Positions 1-8,317 are shown, counted from the first letter of the stretch. The stretch: DNA of 18,646 nucleotides from Amoeboradix gromovi (GCA_018985225.1 JADGIF010000125.1:1-18646), one strand, 5' to 3'. Notes: generated by a model from the sequence alone, not told the origin. Program-made: numbers and translations.

Positions 1-41
1 ATACAGAATATTTATTTTTGAAATTTCGATACAAATTGTCT

Positions 42-68
42 AGTCTAGTTTTTACAGAGCATGTCCCA
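42..68 (+). repeat. Dispersed repeat, inverted partner of 18496-18522
   Basis: These 27 bases match the reverse complement of 18496-18522 at 26 of 27 positions, with 20 consecutive identical bases (49-68). The similarity stops on both sides. The repeat lies just downstream of the RPA2 stop codon, in its 3' flank. The rest of 1-156 is AT-rich and I see no gene in it. The repeat could be the end of a small transposable element or a scrap of a dispersed family; the partner copy sits in a hairpin. Confidence 0.6.
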
Positions 69-156
69 GTTGTTTTGGATGAAACGCAGTTCCACTCTGT
101 TATGAGTGACCAAATAATTTTGTGCATAGCAATTGTTACTAATACTATTTACTATT

Positions 157-3100
157 TCATTTTAGCGCTTGCCTTACTTTGAAAGTTAGTTTTATGTTCA
201 TGCTAGCCAGCTCACTTGTAAAATATTTTAATACAAATGGCATACTTATCATGACTAAATTTTCATCATCGTTACATGTCATGCACTTCATTTTACCATC
301 ATTTACATAAATATTCAAGAATGTGCCACATGCTGTACAATAATGACTTTCGCAATAATCACTACAGTTTAATAATCTATCCTGTAACATAAAACTTGTA
401 CCGTGTGCCAGTAAACTATCTCTCTCCATCTCTCCAAATCGGATTCCTCCACTTCTCTTTCTTCCTTTTATAGGTTGTTTTGTTAGTCGATCTACTGGTC
501 CGTGCGTCCTAACCTGATATTTATCACTTACCATGTGCCTCAATCTTTGATAATAAACCACCCCAATGTATATGTCTGCGTCTAGTAATTCACCTGTTAT
601 ACCGCTGTACATTTGCTCATTTCCATAATAGTTATATCCATGTTTCCTTAACTCATGCCCAAATTTATCTACTACAGGAATTCCACCATCTCCAAGTTCT
701 TCATATTGCTGAAATGGCGTGGCATCAACGAATTTACCGTTTAAAGCTCCAGCTTTGCCTGCCATACTTTCAACAAACATTCCTATGGTCATTCTACTAG
801 GAAATGCGTTGGGGTTAATAATTATATCCGGCTGTATGCCTGATTCTGTAAACGGTAGATCTACTGTTGGATATAACAATGAATTAACTCCTTTCTGTCC
901 ATGTCTACTCGACCACTTATCTCCTGTGATCGTGGGTCTATTTATTCTGTATGTGATGTTTACGGCATAATCACTTGTTAGTCGAACAGTGTCTATTATA
1001 GCATCTTCCATTCCCTTGTACTTTATGGTAAACTGTTCTTTGGTTACTGTGTTTATGTATCCCACAAATGGAGAGTTGAAGGTTATAGTTGCGTTTATAA
1101 ACGGCAATCCATCTCTATCTATAATACCAGCACCAGCTATGGTTTTATCTATACCAGACTTCTTATCAGTTGGTGTGGTAAACCCAAAGCAGTAATTTAC
1201 GGATTCGCTCTTAAACATATCATGTAGATCAATAAACTCACTCTTGTAGATTGTGCTATTACCTATGCCTCTCTCGTGACTTTGTTTATTTATTATCATG
1301 GCATCTTCCATATCATAAGAAGTGTAGCTAATAACTGCTACAACAGCGTTGGTACCATTCGGGTAGTCATCTAGCTGATAGCTGTCATAGAGAGACGGTC
1401 TTACTATTGGAGATTGACCACAGTTTAGTAAATATGATTTGTTATCAGTCCTGTTGGCTTTGTTCAGTGCAAAAGTGCCCATAGTCTGCTTACCCATTTG
1501 ACATTGATACATATTACGAGGCGACTGGTTATAATCACTGTAAGGTGTCATGTTAGCTATTATACTAAGCATTGAGGTAGGACTGCATTCAACGTGAGTT
1601 GGCTTGGTAGTAAGTTTGTTGTTGCTGAGGTATAATTCAATGTCCGTGTTTGGAACGCACAATATATCCAAGTACACCTGTTCAAACGATCCTATCCATT
1701 GAATTGAGTCATTTGAACTACTAGCATAGAGATATTCTACCGGTCTCACAAACCTTGCCATTCCTGTGAACAGATACAGTCCTGGAAACTGTCCATTCAC
1801 GGTAAATGGAATATACCCTATCTCACAATAGTTGTTAAGTTTGGTTCTTAGATAGATTGATAACCTATGGAGCTCGTTGTCCGAGCAATATCCAAGGATT
1901 TGCCCTTCCAAGCATACCGGATGCAAGTCAGTGTTGATGGTGGGACTAGGATTAAATAGACTAACCGCGTTTTTAATCTCATTAATTCTGCCAGCTGAAG
2001 TGTCATAATTAACTATCTTGCAATTGTGGGTTAAATGAGTTAATAAACCACAAGGTGCGCCATCAGGAGTGTGCACACAACAGATGAAACCAAAAGATTC
2101 AGGTTTTAACTTCCGCATGCTAGTCGATTTACTGTCCATGAACACTTGGCCACGATGAATACACTTGAAATGAGCTAGATATCGATAAAAATTAAGCTTC
2201 TCAGCCATTATTGTATACCCTGACATCGCTAACAAATCTAGTCCACTTTTGCTGATCAGATTCCCTGTTGCAAGAAAGTATTCCAGCTTATTGCCCACGT
2301 TCACAATGGGCTTACTCAGTATCTTGTTGAACAAGGAGATGGTGAACGGCACCTCGTTTTTAATTTGTTTGAGTAAGATCAACCTAATTGATGACAAAAC
2401 ACCTTCTAATTGCTCTTTTATAATTGCATTATATAGGTGGCCACCAAGTAACACTTCATGATTACTTGTGGCATCCATATCGTCGCATGTAATTAAGCCA
2501 TTAGAAAGAGCGTAGCACTTGCGTATCATCAAAATGAGCATGTTGTATTTGTCTGTTTTATCATACAAGTGAACCAGCACACATTTCTGAATCATAGTTA
2601 AACCAGCATCTACATCAGAAACGTTAAATGAAATATTCATTACGGTTCTGAACCTTTCACCTAGTAGAGACAAATAATCGTTGTAATGAATAGCAGGGTA
2701 CTGGTTCAAATCTCTTAGTAGCTGTTCAATGTTATCATTACTATTGGAGCCGGTGCTGATATCCTTAAATATTTGCAAATCTGATTTACCAGTTAGGGCT
2801 TTCAATAGCAATGCAACAGGAACTAAATACTCAGCTTTGTTATAATGAAACCTAAAGACACAGCTTCCGTTGGTTAAATAATGGAGGTAGTTAGTCAACG
2901 AGGTTTGATCGGCTCTAACTGATCTTATCATGACGGCTAATTCACTATACAAAGGGCCCCGCTTCTTAAATGAAGATCTATTTAGTGCAAATGGATGATT
3001 ACGTCTAGTGGCGATTAATAAACGGATCAATTTTTCATTTCCATTCACAATGAAAGTGCCTCCCATTTCATTGGGATCTTCGTGGTGGCGGACAAGATTT

Positions 3101-3600
3101 TGGGGATCCATATCACTCAAGTGGCACAATGAGCTGCGGGTCATGATAGGTACCTGTCCAAGGTCCAAAATGATAGGATTTAGTTGTTCACCATTGAAGG
3201 AAGACTGCAGAGTTATTTTGAAGGTGCCTTTGTATGTAGTATGGCGAGTACGACACTCGTTAGGAAATATCCGTTTATCAGAGGCTTTAATTAACTTTAA
3301 TGGAACACGACAAGAGTCCCATTGATACGAAGATATAAAATATTCAAAAATGTTACCATTTGGATCTTGAACAGCACACTTTCCAAGGTCAGCAATAGCA
3401 CGATTTAGAAGAGAGTCCTTGACTAATACATTGTCTTGCGGAAGCTTGTAATGTGGAACGGAACTATTCAAATCCAAGTCGAATGGAACTTGAAGGAGAG
3501 CGTTAAACGATTCGATATGAGGTGCCGTGATGTGCTGCAAATTAGTGTTACTAATGAACTCATGCGCCTCTTTTTTGAATTGTATTGGATCAAAGGGCAT
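157..3600 (-). CDS. RPA2: DNA-directed RNA polymerase I second-largest subunit (RPA135/RPA2)
   Basis: The product is the beta-like subunit of nucleolar RNA polymerase I, which transcribes the large rRNA precursor and forms one side of the active-site cleft. The 1147-residue uninterrupted frame is close to the usual family length of about 1100-1200. Residues near 180-200 (GGTFIVNGNEKLIRLLI, then RRNHP) are the fork/lobe signature and are of Pol I type rather than Pol II or III. YDMEDAMIIN at about 763-771 carries the acidic residues near the catalytic metal. GDKWSSRHGQKG near 892 and GGIRFGEMERD further on are the hybrid-binding and clamp/anchor motifs. A C-terminal zinc ribbon with CTAC and CMTC pairs lies at about 1085-1120. 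The ATG at 3600 gives a normal N-terminus, the stop is TGA, and no intron is needed. Several shorter frames on the opposite strand are shadows. Confidence 0.97.
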   Translation of the reverse strand: MPFDPIQFKKEAHEFISNTNLQHITAPHIESFNALLQVPFDLDLNSSVPHYKLPQDNVLVKDSLLNRAIADLGKCAVQDPNGNIFEYFISSYQWDSCRVPLKLIKASDKRIFPNECRTRHTTYKGTFKITLQSSFNGEQLNPIILDLGQVPIMTRSSLCHLSDMDPQNLVRHHEDPNEMGGTFIVNGNEKLIRLLIATRRNHPFALNRSSFKKRGPLYSELAVMIRSVRADQTSLTNYLHYLTNGSCVFRFHYNKAEYLVPVALLLKALTGKSDLQIFKDISTGSNSNDNIEQLLRDLNQYPAIHYNDYLSLLGERFRTVMNISFNVSDVDAGLTMIQKCVLVHLYDKTDKYNMLILMIRKCYALSNGLITCDDMDATSNHEVLLGGHLYNAIIKEQLEGVLSSIRLILLKQIKNEVPFTISLFNKILSKPIVNVGNKLEYFLATGNLISKSGLDLLAMSGYTIMAEKLNFYRYLAHFKCIHRGQVFMDSKSTSMRKLKPESFGFICCVHTPDGAPCGLLTHLTHNCKIVNYDTSAGRINEIKNAVSLFNPSPTINTDLHPVCLEGQILGYCSDNELHRLSIYLRTKLNNYCEIGYIPFTVNGQFPGLYLFTGMARFVRPVEYLYASSSNDSIQWIGSFEQVYLDILCVPNTDIELYLSNNKLTTKPTHVECSPTSMLSIIANMTPYSDYNQSPRNMYQCQMGKQTMGTFALNKANRTDNKSYLLNCGQSPIVRPSLYDSYQLDDYPNGTNAVVAVISYTSYDMEDAMIINKQSHERGIGNSTIYKSEFIDLHDMFKSESVNYCFGFTTPTDKKSGIDKTIAGAGIIDRDGLPFINATITFNSPFVGYINTVTKEQFTIKYKGMEDAIIDTVRLTSDYAVNITYRINRPTITGDKWSSRHGQKGVNSLLYPTVDLPFTESGIQPDIIINPNAFPSRMTIGMFVESMAGKAGALNGKFVDATPFQQYEELGDGGIPVVDKFGHELRKHGYNYYGNEQMYSGITGELLDADIYIGVVYYQRLRHMVSDKYQVRTHGPVDRLTKQPIKGRKRSGGIRFGEMERDSLLAHGTSFMLQDRLLNCSDYCESHYCTACGTFLNIYVNDGKMKCMTCNDDENLVMISMPFVLKYFTSELASMNIKLTFKVRQALK

Positions 3601-3650
3601 TGTATTGTCAAGAGGAGATGCTCCTCAATTAAATGAGACTGAACGCAAAA

Positions 3651-3782
3651 ATGGCCGCCTGGAGGTACTTCCTGTGGTTGTTTTATGTAGTAATTGAAAC
3701 ATGTTTATTGAGTCATAAATGCTCTGATGATATTGCTATCTTTTCAGTTACTCTGGGAAGTTGGAAAGCGAAAGAGACTTAG
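3651..3782 (+). CDS. Possible small ORF with signal-like N-terminus, running into Fanzor relic
   Basis: A 43-codon ATG frame opens 50 nt upstream of and divergent from RPA2. It starts MAAWRYFLWLFYVVIE, a basic residue followed by a hydrophobic run that looks like a secretory signal, and continues with CLLSHKCSDD. The last ten or so codons lie inside the Fanzor1 relic that starts near 3753, so the stop is supplied by the inserted DNA. It may be the 5' end of a host gene broken by the insertion, or a chance frame in a promoter region. I do not recognise it. An alternative reading, a GT-AG intron from about 3665 to the CTTTTCAG that ends near 3747, gives only a 29-codon product and is not better supported. 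Confidence 0.15.
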   Translation: MAAWRYFLWLFYVVIETCLLSHKCSDDIAIFSVTLGSWKAKET

Positions 3783-3958
3783 CAGATGCGAAACATGCTC
3801 CAGAGTGGTGGATCGCGATGTAAACGCAAGCTTGAATATACGAGATATGTTTTAATAAAAAGAGTGAATATAAAAAGCCTAGCTGGCAAATTCGTCCTTT
3901 ATTGGATGATGCCAATATTAAAGGAGCGAGAGGTCTCAACGGACACCTTAAGCAATGA
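3753..3958 (+). pseudogene. Fanzor1 C-terminal relic (copy A)
   Basis: This is a 5'-truncated fragment of the Fanzor1 gene represented at 14285-16031. The frame 3763-3855 reads CETCSRVVDRDVNASLNI, the second cysteine pair of the zinc finger followed by the RuvC-III motif. The catalytic Asp codon (RDVNA) at 3817 is intact. A TAA at 3853 then breaks the frame. Nucleotide similarity to copies at 5229-5376 and 15850-16031 continues through a further tail of about 34 codons (KPSWQIRPLLDDANIKGARG, then a short end), now one frame over. It stops at AAGCAATGA, the same point as in the other copies. Upstream similarity to the long copy starts near 3753, just after a CTTTTCAG tract. There is no RuvC-I or RuvC-II, so the fragment cannot encode a nuclease. 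Confidence 0.82.
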
Positions 3959-4012
3959 TCATTTTACACAGGAGATTGAAGCTATCTCACATAAAATACA
4001 AATGTTTTAACT

Positions 4013-5098
4013 TCATTTATTTTTATCCATGACATGATCAATGGTAATAATAGCATTTTTAATTATCGTTATTTGGCTTTGTACAATCTTGTTATTGCTC
4101 TTGATCGCATTTTCTAACTTGCTCTCTTGGAGCATCTGCTTTAGCAATTGGATTGAATCTGAATCCTCTGAATTATCATCTTTAGGTTTCTCCAAAAGGC
4201 AATGTGAATTTTTTGGTTTGTTTGACATACACCTGCTATAAAGCTTTTTTAAAGCCTGAGTAACTTTCGTATCAAAATTATTCATAGACTTATCATATAT
4301 TGCAAACTTGATTGCTTTCTTTTCCTTTTCGGATAATTCAGTGCCAGTTAAGATTCTTGTACCAATATATCCCCATGCAAGCCATCGCAGCTTGTTATTC
4401 TTAAGCGCCGGGATAAGATTGTTTTTGTTAAAGAACGGGGGCCTCTGAGAACCAGTTGAATTGGCTCTATTTTTCTCTTTTTGAATCTTTTCTGGTAGAC
4501 TTGCCATAGTTTTTTCAGTAACCTCTGCCAGTTTTTCATGTAAATTTTCTTTCTCAAACAGTGTGTGGAGGTAGAGCGCATCCTTTAATGCCATCTGAAA
4601 ATGCGACTCCTTTAAGGGTCTCTCAACTATGTCACTGTAATCTTTTTTAGCAAAACTAATTCTAGATTCATGCTTTTCAAGAAGCCATTCATATATATCC
4701 CAAGGTAAGTAGCAACCTTTCGTTTCTATCAAGTGTTGCAAGGATTTTGATTTACAAGCAATTTTCATACAAAACAAATTTGTTACTTCAATTCCTAATT
4801 CCCTAATTCCCAAATAATCATTCTTTGGATCATAAAATACAAAAGTATGTTTGCGATTTTCAAATAGGACTTTGAGAACTTCAGTTAATCGTGAACTGCA
4901 CTTTTTTTTTAAGACCAACACATCAATAAAGTAACCGGTTTTTGATTCTGGATCGTAAATTTGAACAGATGTCAATGAGTCTGGTTTACGACCCAAGCTG
5001 TCACCTTCACAGTCACAAAACAAAATTTTGCCGAAATTTTCTAATTCTTTCGCAACGCTGTTAAGAACATTTTCGGTGTCAACGAGAAGTGACTTCAT
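4013..5098 (-). CDS. DEDD-family 3'-5' exonuclease-domain protein (EXD1/Egalitarian-like)
   Basis: The 361-residue protein has an RNase D/WRN-type exonuclease fold in its first 185 residues. Motif I is FCDCEGDSLGR with D29 and E31. The following VQIYDP strand and a motif II candidate, YDPKND (D90, D94), fit the family. Motif III is RPLKESHFQMALKDALYL with D173. In the DEDDy subgroup the residue four before this Asp is Tyr; here it is Met169, so activity may be weakened or lost, as in RNA-binding relatives. From about 200 the protein is charged and of low complexity (KEKNRANSTG, then a Ser/Asp-rich stretch near 315), with no domain I recognise. The ATG at 5098 is the first of the frame and the stop is TGA. 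The substrate is unknown; relatives act on or bind RNA. Confidence 0.75.
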   Translation of the reverse strand: MKSLLVDTENVLNSVAKELENFGKILFCDCEGDSLGRKPDSLTSVQIYDPESKTGYFIDVLVLKKKCSSRLTEVLKVLFENRKHTFVFYDPKNDYLGIRELGIEVTNLFCMKIACKSKSLQHLIETKGCYLPWDIYEWLLEKHESRISFAKKDYSDIVERPLKESHFQMALKDALYLHTLFEKENLHEKLAEVTEKTMASLPEKIQKEKNRANSTGSQRPPFFNKNNLIPALKNNKLRWLAWGYIGTRILTGTELSEKEKKAIKFAIYDKSMNNFDTKVTQALKKLYSRCMSNKPKNSHCLLEKPKDDNSEDSDSIQLLKQMLQESKLENAIKSNNKIVQSQITIIKNAIITIDHVMDKNK

Positions 5099-5228
5099 GC
5101 AGAGAATTTGGTTGTTATTGGGGCTTCTCCTTTGTTATTAAAATTTCCTTGAGAGTGGGCAAAATACTGTACTACGTTATTTTAATAAATACAATTTATT
5201 TTGTACCCAAGCTTCCAGTATTTCATCA

Positions 5229-5376
5229 ATCGCGATGTAAACGCAATTTCAAAAATACGAGATGTATTTATTAGTTACACAAGTGAATACAAAAACCTAG
5301 CTGGCAACTTTGTCCTTCATTAGATGATACTGATATTAAAAGAGCGAGAGGTCTCAGTGGAGAACTTAAGCAATGA
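5229..5376 (+). pseudogene. Fanzor1 3'-terminal relic (copy C)
   Basis: This is a 148-bp fragment of the same family as 3753-3958 and 14285-16031. It begins at ATCGCGATGTAAACGC, which encodes the RuvC-III RDVNA motif. It runs through the IRDVFISYT segment and the post-RuvC tail (PSWQLCPSLDDTDIKRARG) to the common end AAGCAATGA. The frame is broken several times, yet by eye roughly three quarters of the bases match copy A over the whole length, so similarity is retained in DNA rather than in protein. Nothing upstream of RuvC-III remains. It lies in the intergenic space between the exonuclease gene and the first Kre9-like gene, close to the CCAAT boxes of the latter. Confidence 0.75.
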
Positions 5377-5440
5377 CTTTTTAGATTATAGTGTTAGTCA
5401 TGCTAAATTTTAATTTGCCCAGTATGCTTGAATCGTGATG

Positions 5441-5479
5441 ATTGGGATAAACAGCGGCCAATCATAGTTTCTGACCAAT
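5441..5479 (+). promoter_or_regulatory. CCAAT-box cluster upstream of Kre9-like gene 1
   Basis: Two direct CCAAT boxes (5458-5462 and 5475-5479) and one inverted copy, ATTGG (5441-5445), lie 48-86 nt upstream of the ATG at 5527. CCAAT or ATTGG pentamers are also found upstream of the other two paralogs (6672; 7335 and 7366). This suggests a shared HAP/NF-Y-type input, which is an inference from spacing and recurrence. Confidence 0.5.
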
Positions 5480-5526
5480 CAGGAGATAAATTAAACTACT
5501 TAAAAGCTGCATGAGGGCGTAATGAC

Positions 5527-6030
5527 ATGTTTTCTGTGTTGTTACTAACCACATTGTTCGGATTTGACTTGGCTATTGCTCAGAACTGGGGAGCGGATTT
5601 AACTGCTGGCAGCACTGTAACATTTAGTCTGTATGATCCTAATGGAGGTACTGTTCCACCATCAACGGAGATATATGATGTTACATTACTTGATGGCTCT
5701 GGGGACATGAATAATGCCAAAACTGTTGCTACATTACAATCAGGATTAACACAAACATCTGGTATAAGCGTTAATCTACCTGGCAATCTAGCAAGTGGAA
5801 AATATTTTTTTGGAATTATTGCTCAAAGCGGAAGCAAGTACAGCGGTGCTTTCAACGTCAATGGGGTATCATCGTCGCCAAGCCCAAACAATACGTCAGA
5901 ACCAAATTCATCAGAAAACTCAACAGACTCGACAAACTCAACTTCTGAAAACACCAAAAATGCAAATTCTTCATCCGCTTCGACTTTGATGCAGTTTGCG
6001 ATCTTGACTTTAGCAGTAAATTCTTTTTAA
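5527..6030 (+). CDS. Kre9/Knh1-like secreted GPI-anchored surface protein, paralog 1
   Basis: The 167-residue protein starts with a signal peptide (MFSVLLLTTLFGFDLAIAQ). A single Ig-like Kre9/KNH N-terminal domain spans about 22-115: LTAGSTVTFSLYDPNGG opens it, YDVTLLDGSG is the central strand, and SGKYFFGIIAQSGSKYSGAF is the typical ending. A Ser/Thr/Asn-rich stalk with several N-x-S/T sites follows (about 116-150). The short hydrophobic C-terminus (TLMQFAILTLAVNSF) looks like a GPI-attachment signal. Fungal members act at the cell surface, some in beta-1,6-glucan assembly, but most short ones have no assigned role. By eye it is nearly 80 percent identical to the copy at 7412-7855 over the domain, so the two are a fairly recent duplication. 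An upstream out-of-frame ATG at 5522 meets no obvious coding role. Confidence 0.8.
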   Translation: MFSVLLLTTLFGFDLAIAQNWGADLTAGSTVTFSLYDPNGGTVPPSTEIYDVTLLDGSGDMNNAKTVATLQSGLTQTSGISVNLPGNLASGKYFFGIIAQSGSKYSGAFNVNGVSSSPSPNNTSEPNSSENSTDSTNSTSENTKNANSSSASTLMQFAILTLAVNSF

Positions 6031-6745
6031 CCAATTGCACTATCTCGTAAAGACCGTCTCTAATTTTTAGCTTCTCTACCGCTCCCTATAATTTAATAAT
6101 TCACATTTCTCAAATAGAAGCTTTGCTACAGTTGAAAACGACATAGTTTTAGTTAATTCTTTTCTGCCGACTTCGATATTTATCAGCAGACACTACGTCA
6201 TAGAAATTTATTTCATTGTGCTTGTAAGCTTTTGGATTTGGAAAGTCACCTATGTTAAATGCGAAGATCGGAAATAATCAGAGAACATATTTCTTCAGTA
6301 TAGACAACCTGAGCTGAATATCAAAACGTTTGTCAGTTTAGATGTTGCAGGAAGTGATCAAGTACTAATCAGTCAAGCTATTTTGAAAGAGATACCGCCA
6401 ATGCATTTTTCATGTTGAAGAAGGCTTAACGTCATATTATGGGACCGACACATCTTTCCAGGAAGTCCTCAGACTTGCGTTGGGACATTTTCAGAAATTG
6501 GTTCCCATATGGTTTGACTCCACAATTTTTCCGATATTCGAAATTAGTTCTATAACAAGTGTTGTGCATAATACAACACAAAAAACTAGAAGATTACTTA
6601 AATAACTGTTTGTTACTGAAATCATTCGAGCTGATGTCACGTTGATTCATTTTATAATCACAGCACAGTTGATTGGATGTTAGGTTAATTGTCAAATCAA
6701 ATACATCATAACAAGAATAAAGTCGATAAAAATTTAAAAAATGTG
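6031..6745. other. Intergenic, no gene recognised
   Basis: This is about 700 bp between the first two Kre9-like genes. All frames are broken and the longest ATG frame, near 6439, is under 45 codons and unrecognised. The 3' part holds the promoter of the next gene, with ATTGG at 6672-6676, about 70 nt before its ATG. I see no Fanzor-type similarity here, unlike most other gaps in the window. Confidence 0.5.
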
Positions 6746-7216
6746 ATGCTCTCTCAGTTATTTTTATCCACGATACTTGCATTTGATCTCGCAATTGGTC
6801 AATTCGGCGACGATCTGTCTCCCGGTAACGAAATAAAATTTGACTTATACTACCCAGCCGGTGGCAAAGTTCCTTCATCAACTGAGAAATATGACGTGAA
6901 CTTGCTAGACGGTAGATTCAACACGACTAACGCTGAAGTAGTCACAAAACTGGCTGAAGATTTAACACAGACTAAGGGAATAAGTTTGAAACTACCATCA
7001 AATTTAGAAAGCGGACCAAAGTATTTTCTACAGATAGTGGCAAAAAGTGGAGAAAGCTATAGTGCTCCATTCTCGGTTATCTCAGATGATCCTTCAACTG
7101 GAGGTTCACCGGCATCGGAACCAACGGAGACCAGCACAGAAGACGCTGACATTACCGGGTCGGCAAGCAAAATTGCCGCTGCAGCAATTATCTTGACAGC
7201 CATGAATATCTTTTGA
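6746..7216 (+). CDS. Kre9/Knh1-like secreted GPI-anchored surface protein, paralog 2
   Basis: The 156-residue protein has a signal peptide (MLSQLFLSTILAFDLAIGQ), a Kre9/KNH Ig-like domain (LSPGNEIKFDLYYPAGG through YDVNLLDG to KYFLQIVAKSGESYSAPF), a short Ser/Thr/Glu stalk and a C-terminal hydrophobic run (KIAAAAIILTAMNIF). A GPI-attachment site is plausible at the Gly-Ser-Ala just before that run. The open frame extends upstream to 6689 but only from a TTG; the ATG at 6746 places the signal peptide at the N-terminus and matches its neighbours. It is the most diverged of the three paralogs, and its stalk is acidic rather than Asn-rich. An AATAAA lies at 7221-7226, four bases after the TGA. 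Confidence 0.8.
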   Translation: MLSQLFLSTILAFDLAIGQFGDDLSPGNEIKFDLYYPAGGKVPSSTEKYDVNLLDGRFNTTNAEVVTKLAEDLTQTKGISLKLPSNLESGPKYFLQIVAKSGESYSAPFSVISDDPSTGGSPASEPTETSTEDADITGSASKIAAAAIILTAMNIF

Positions 7217-7334
7217 GATTAATAAATCTTTGCGATTTCAACTTGTTGTTTACGTATTCCATAGTCAGCTCGAAAGGTAATAATAATTTGATTGTGACGA
7301 TCATTGTGATGCATTTCAGCGTGAACAGAAATTG

Positions 7335-7389
7335 ATTGGCTGGTGCTCAATTTGAGACTTTACAACCAATTAGTTATTTAATATATAAG
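7335..7389 (+). promoter_or_regulatory. CCAAT and TATA elements of Kre9-like gene 3
   Basis: An ATTGG (7335-7339), a CCAAT (7366-7370) and a TATA-like run, TATTTAATATATAAG (7375-7389), precede the ATG at 7412. The TATA-to-ATG distance of about 25-30 nt implies a leader of only a few bases. The same short spacing is seen at 14252-14285 and 16157-16195. Confidence 0.55.
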
Positions 7390-7411
7390 TAACACCGCTT
7401 TTGAAAGCTAA

Positions 7412-7855
7412 ATGTTGACCTTTTTTCTGTTTAAGACTTTATTTGCGTTTGAACTATCGATCGCTCAAAACTTTAAATCTAGCTTGGATGCAGGCAATTC
7501 AATTACATTCGATTTATACCGAACTGATGGTAAAAGCGTTCCGTCCACGACAGAGTTGTATGATGTGACGTTACTGGATGGATCCGGCAACATGAATAGC
7601 GCCAAGACTGTGGCAACACTGGCATCTGGATTGTCACAAACTACCGGGATAAGTGTCACTTTACCAAGTGATTTATCTAGCGGGCAATACTTCTTAGGAT
7701 TAATTGCAGAGAGTGGCAGCAAGTATAGCGGCGTGTTCAATGTAAACGGAAGTGACTCGACTTCAGATAATAAAAAGGGTGCCGATTCATTGGACTCATC
7801 AACATCTCAGCTGGAAAATTTTATAATTTTGTCTATCACAATAAATGTTGTTTAA
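7412..7855 (+). CDS. Kre9/Knh1-like secreted GPI-anchored surface protein, paralog 3
   Basis: The 147-residue protein has a signal peptide (MLTFFLFKTLFAFELSIAQ), a Kre9/KNH domain (LDAGNSITFDLYRTDGK, YDVTLLDGSGNM, SGQYFLGLIAESGSKYSGVF), a short Ser/Asp stalk of about 20 residues and a hydrophobic tail (LENFIILSITINVV). The domain is very close to that of the gene at 5527-6030, while the stalk is about half as long and lacks its N-x-S/T sites. Its stop codon is only 22 nt before the ferredoxin ATG, and its best poly(A) signal (AATAAA, 7840-7845) lies inside its last codons. All three paralogs share the strand, which fits tandem duplication. Confidence 0.8.
   Translation: MLTFFLFKTLFAFELSIAQNFKSSLDAGNSITFDLYRTDGKSVPSTTELYDVTLLDGSGNMNSAKTVATLASGLSQTTGISVTLPSDLSSGQYFLGLIAESGSKYSGVFNVNGSDSTSDNKKGADSLDSSTSQLENFIILSITINVV
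7840..7845 (+). terminator. Poly(A) signal inside the end of the Kre9-like 3 CDS
   Basis: This AATAAA lies 8-13 nt before the TAA at 7853. With only 22 nt to the next start codon, a cleavage site 10-20 nt further would fall at or just past the stop. No other canonical hexamer lies between the two genes. Confidence 0.45.
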
Positions 7856-7877
7856 TTTCACAATCTGAGACTTTTTG

Positions 7878-8243
7878 ATGCTGCGGAGACTATTACACAA
7901 AGTAGTTTGGAAAACGCCTAACGGAATAATAACTACAATGGCAAAGGATAACGAAACATTGCTGGAACTAGCACATCGTAAAGATATTGAGTTAGAAGGT
8001 GCTTGCGAAGGATCTTTGGCATGTTCAACTTGCCATGTAATTGTAGAGCAGAAATATTTTGATAAGTTGCAAGAGGCTACAGACGAAGAGAACGATTTGC
8101 TTGATCTGGCATTTGGATTGACTGACACATCCAGACTTGGCTGCCAAATTAAGGTTACAAAGGAATTAGATGGATTAACAGTTAAAATACCTGATGCAAC
8201 TCGGAATATGGCCGTTGACGGTTATAAGCCTCCAAAACATTAA
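7878..8243 (+). CDS. YAH1: Mitochondrial adrenodoxin-type [2Fe-2S] ferredoxin (Yah1-like)
   Basis: This electron carrier is reduced by ferredoxin reductase in the mitochondrial matrix and serves Fe-S cluster assembly, and in yeast heme A synthesis. The 121-residue protein carries the four cluster cysteines C43, C49, C52 and C89 in the C-x5-C-x2-C ... C order ([20 protein letters not shown]). The acidic [11 protein letters not shown] helix that docks partner proteins is present, and the C-terminus (VKIPDATRN) matches the family. The N-terminus is short: [10 protein letters not shown] is basic and amphipathic and would have to serve as the import signal, whereas yeast and animal proteins have presequences of 50 or more residues. 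The ATG at 7878 follows an in-frame TTG and is the only sensible start. Its promoter must lie within the preceding Kre9-like gene. Confidence 0.93.
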   Translation: MLRRLLHKVVWKTPNGIITTMAKDNETLLELAHRKDIELEGACEGSLACSTCHVIVEQKYFDKLQEATDEENDLLDLAFGLTDTSRLGCQIKVTKELDGLTVKIPDATRNMAVDGYKPPKH

Positions 8244-8317
8244 TATGTTTAGTTTGATTAAATTTTTAAGATTGTTATCCTTTAACATTAAATGTTGTGC
8301 AAGTCAAATAGAACTTT

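Noticed and set aside
719-3325. Several plus-strand open frames antisense to RPA2
   Set aside because: They are shadows of the long conserved minus-strand gene and show no motif of their own.
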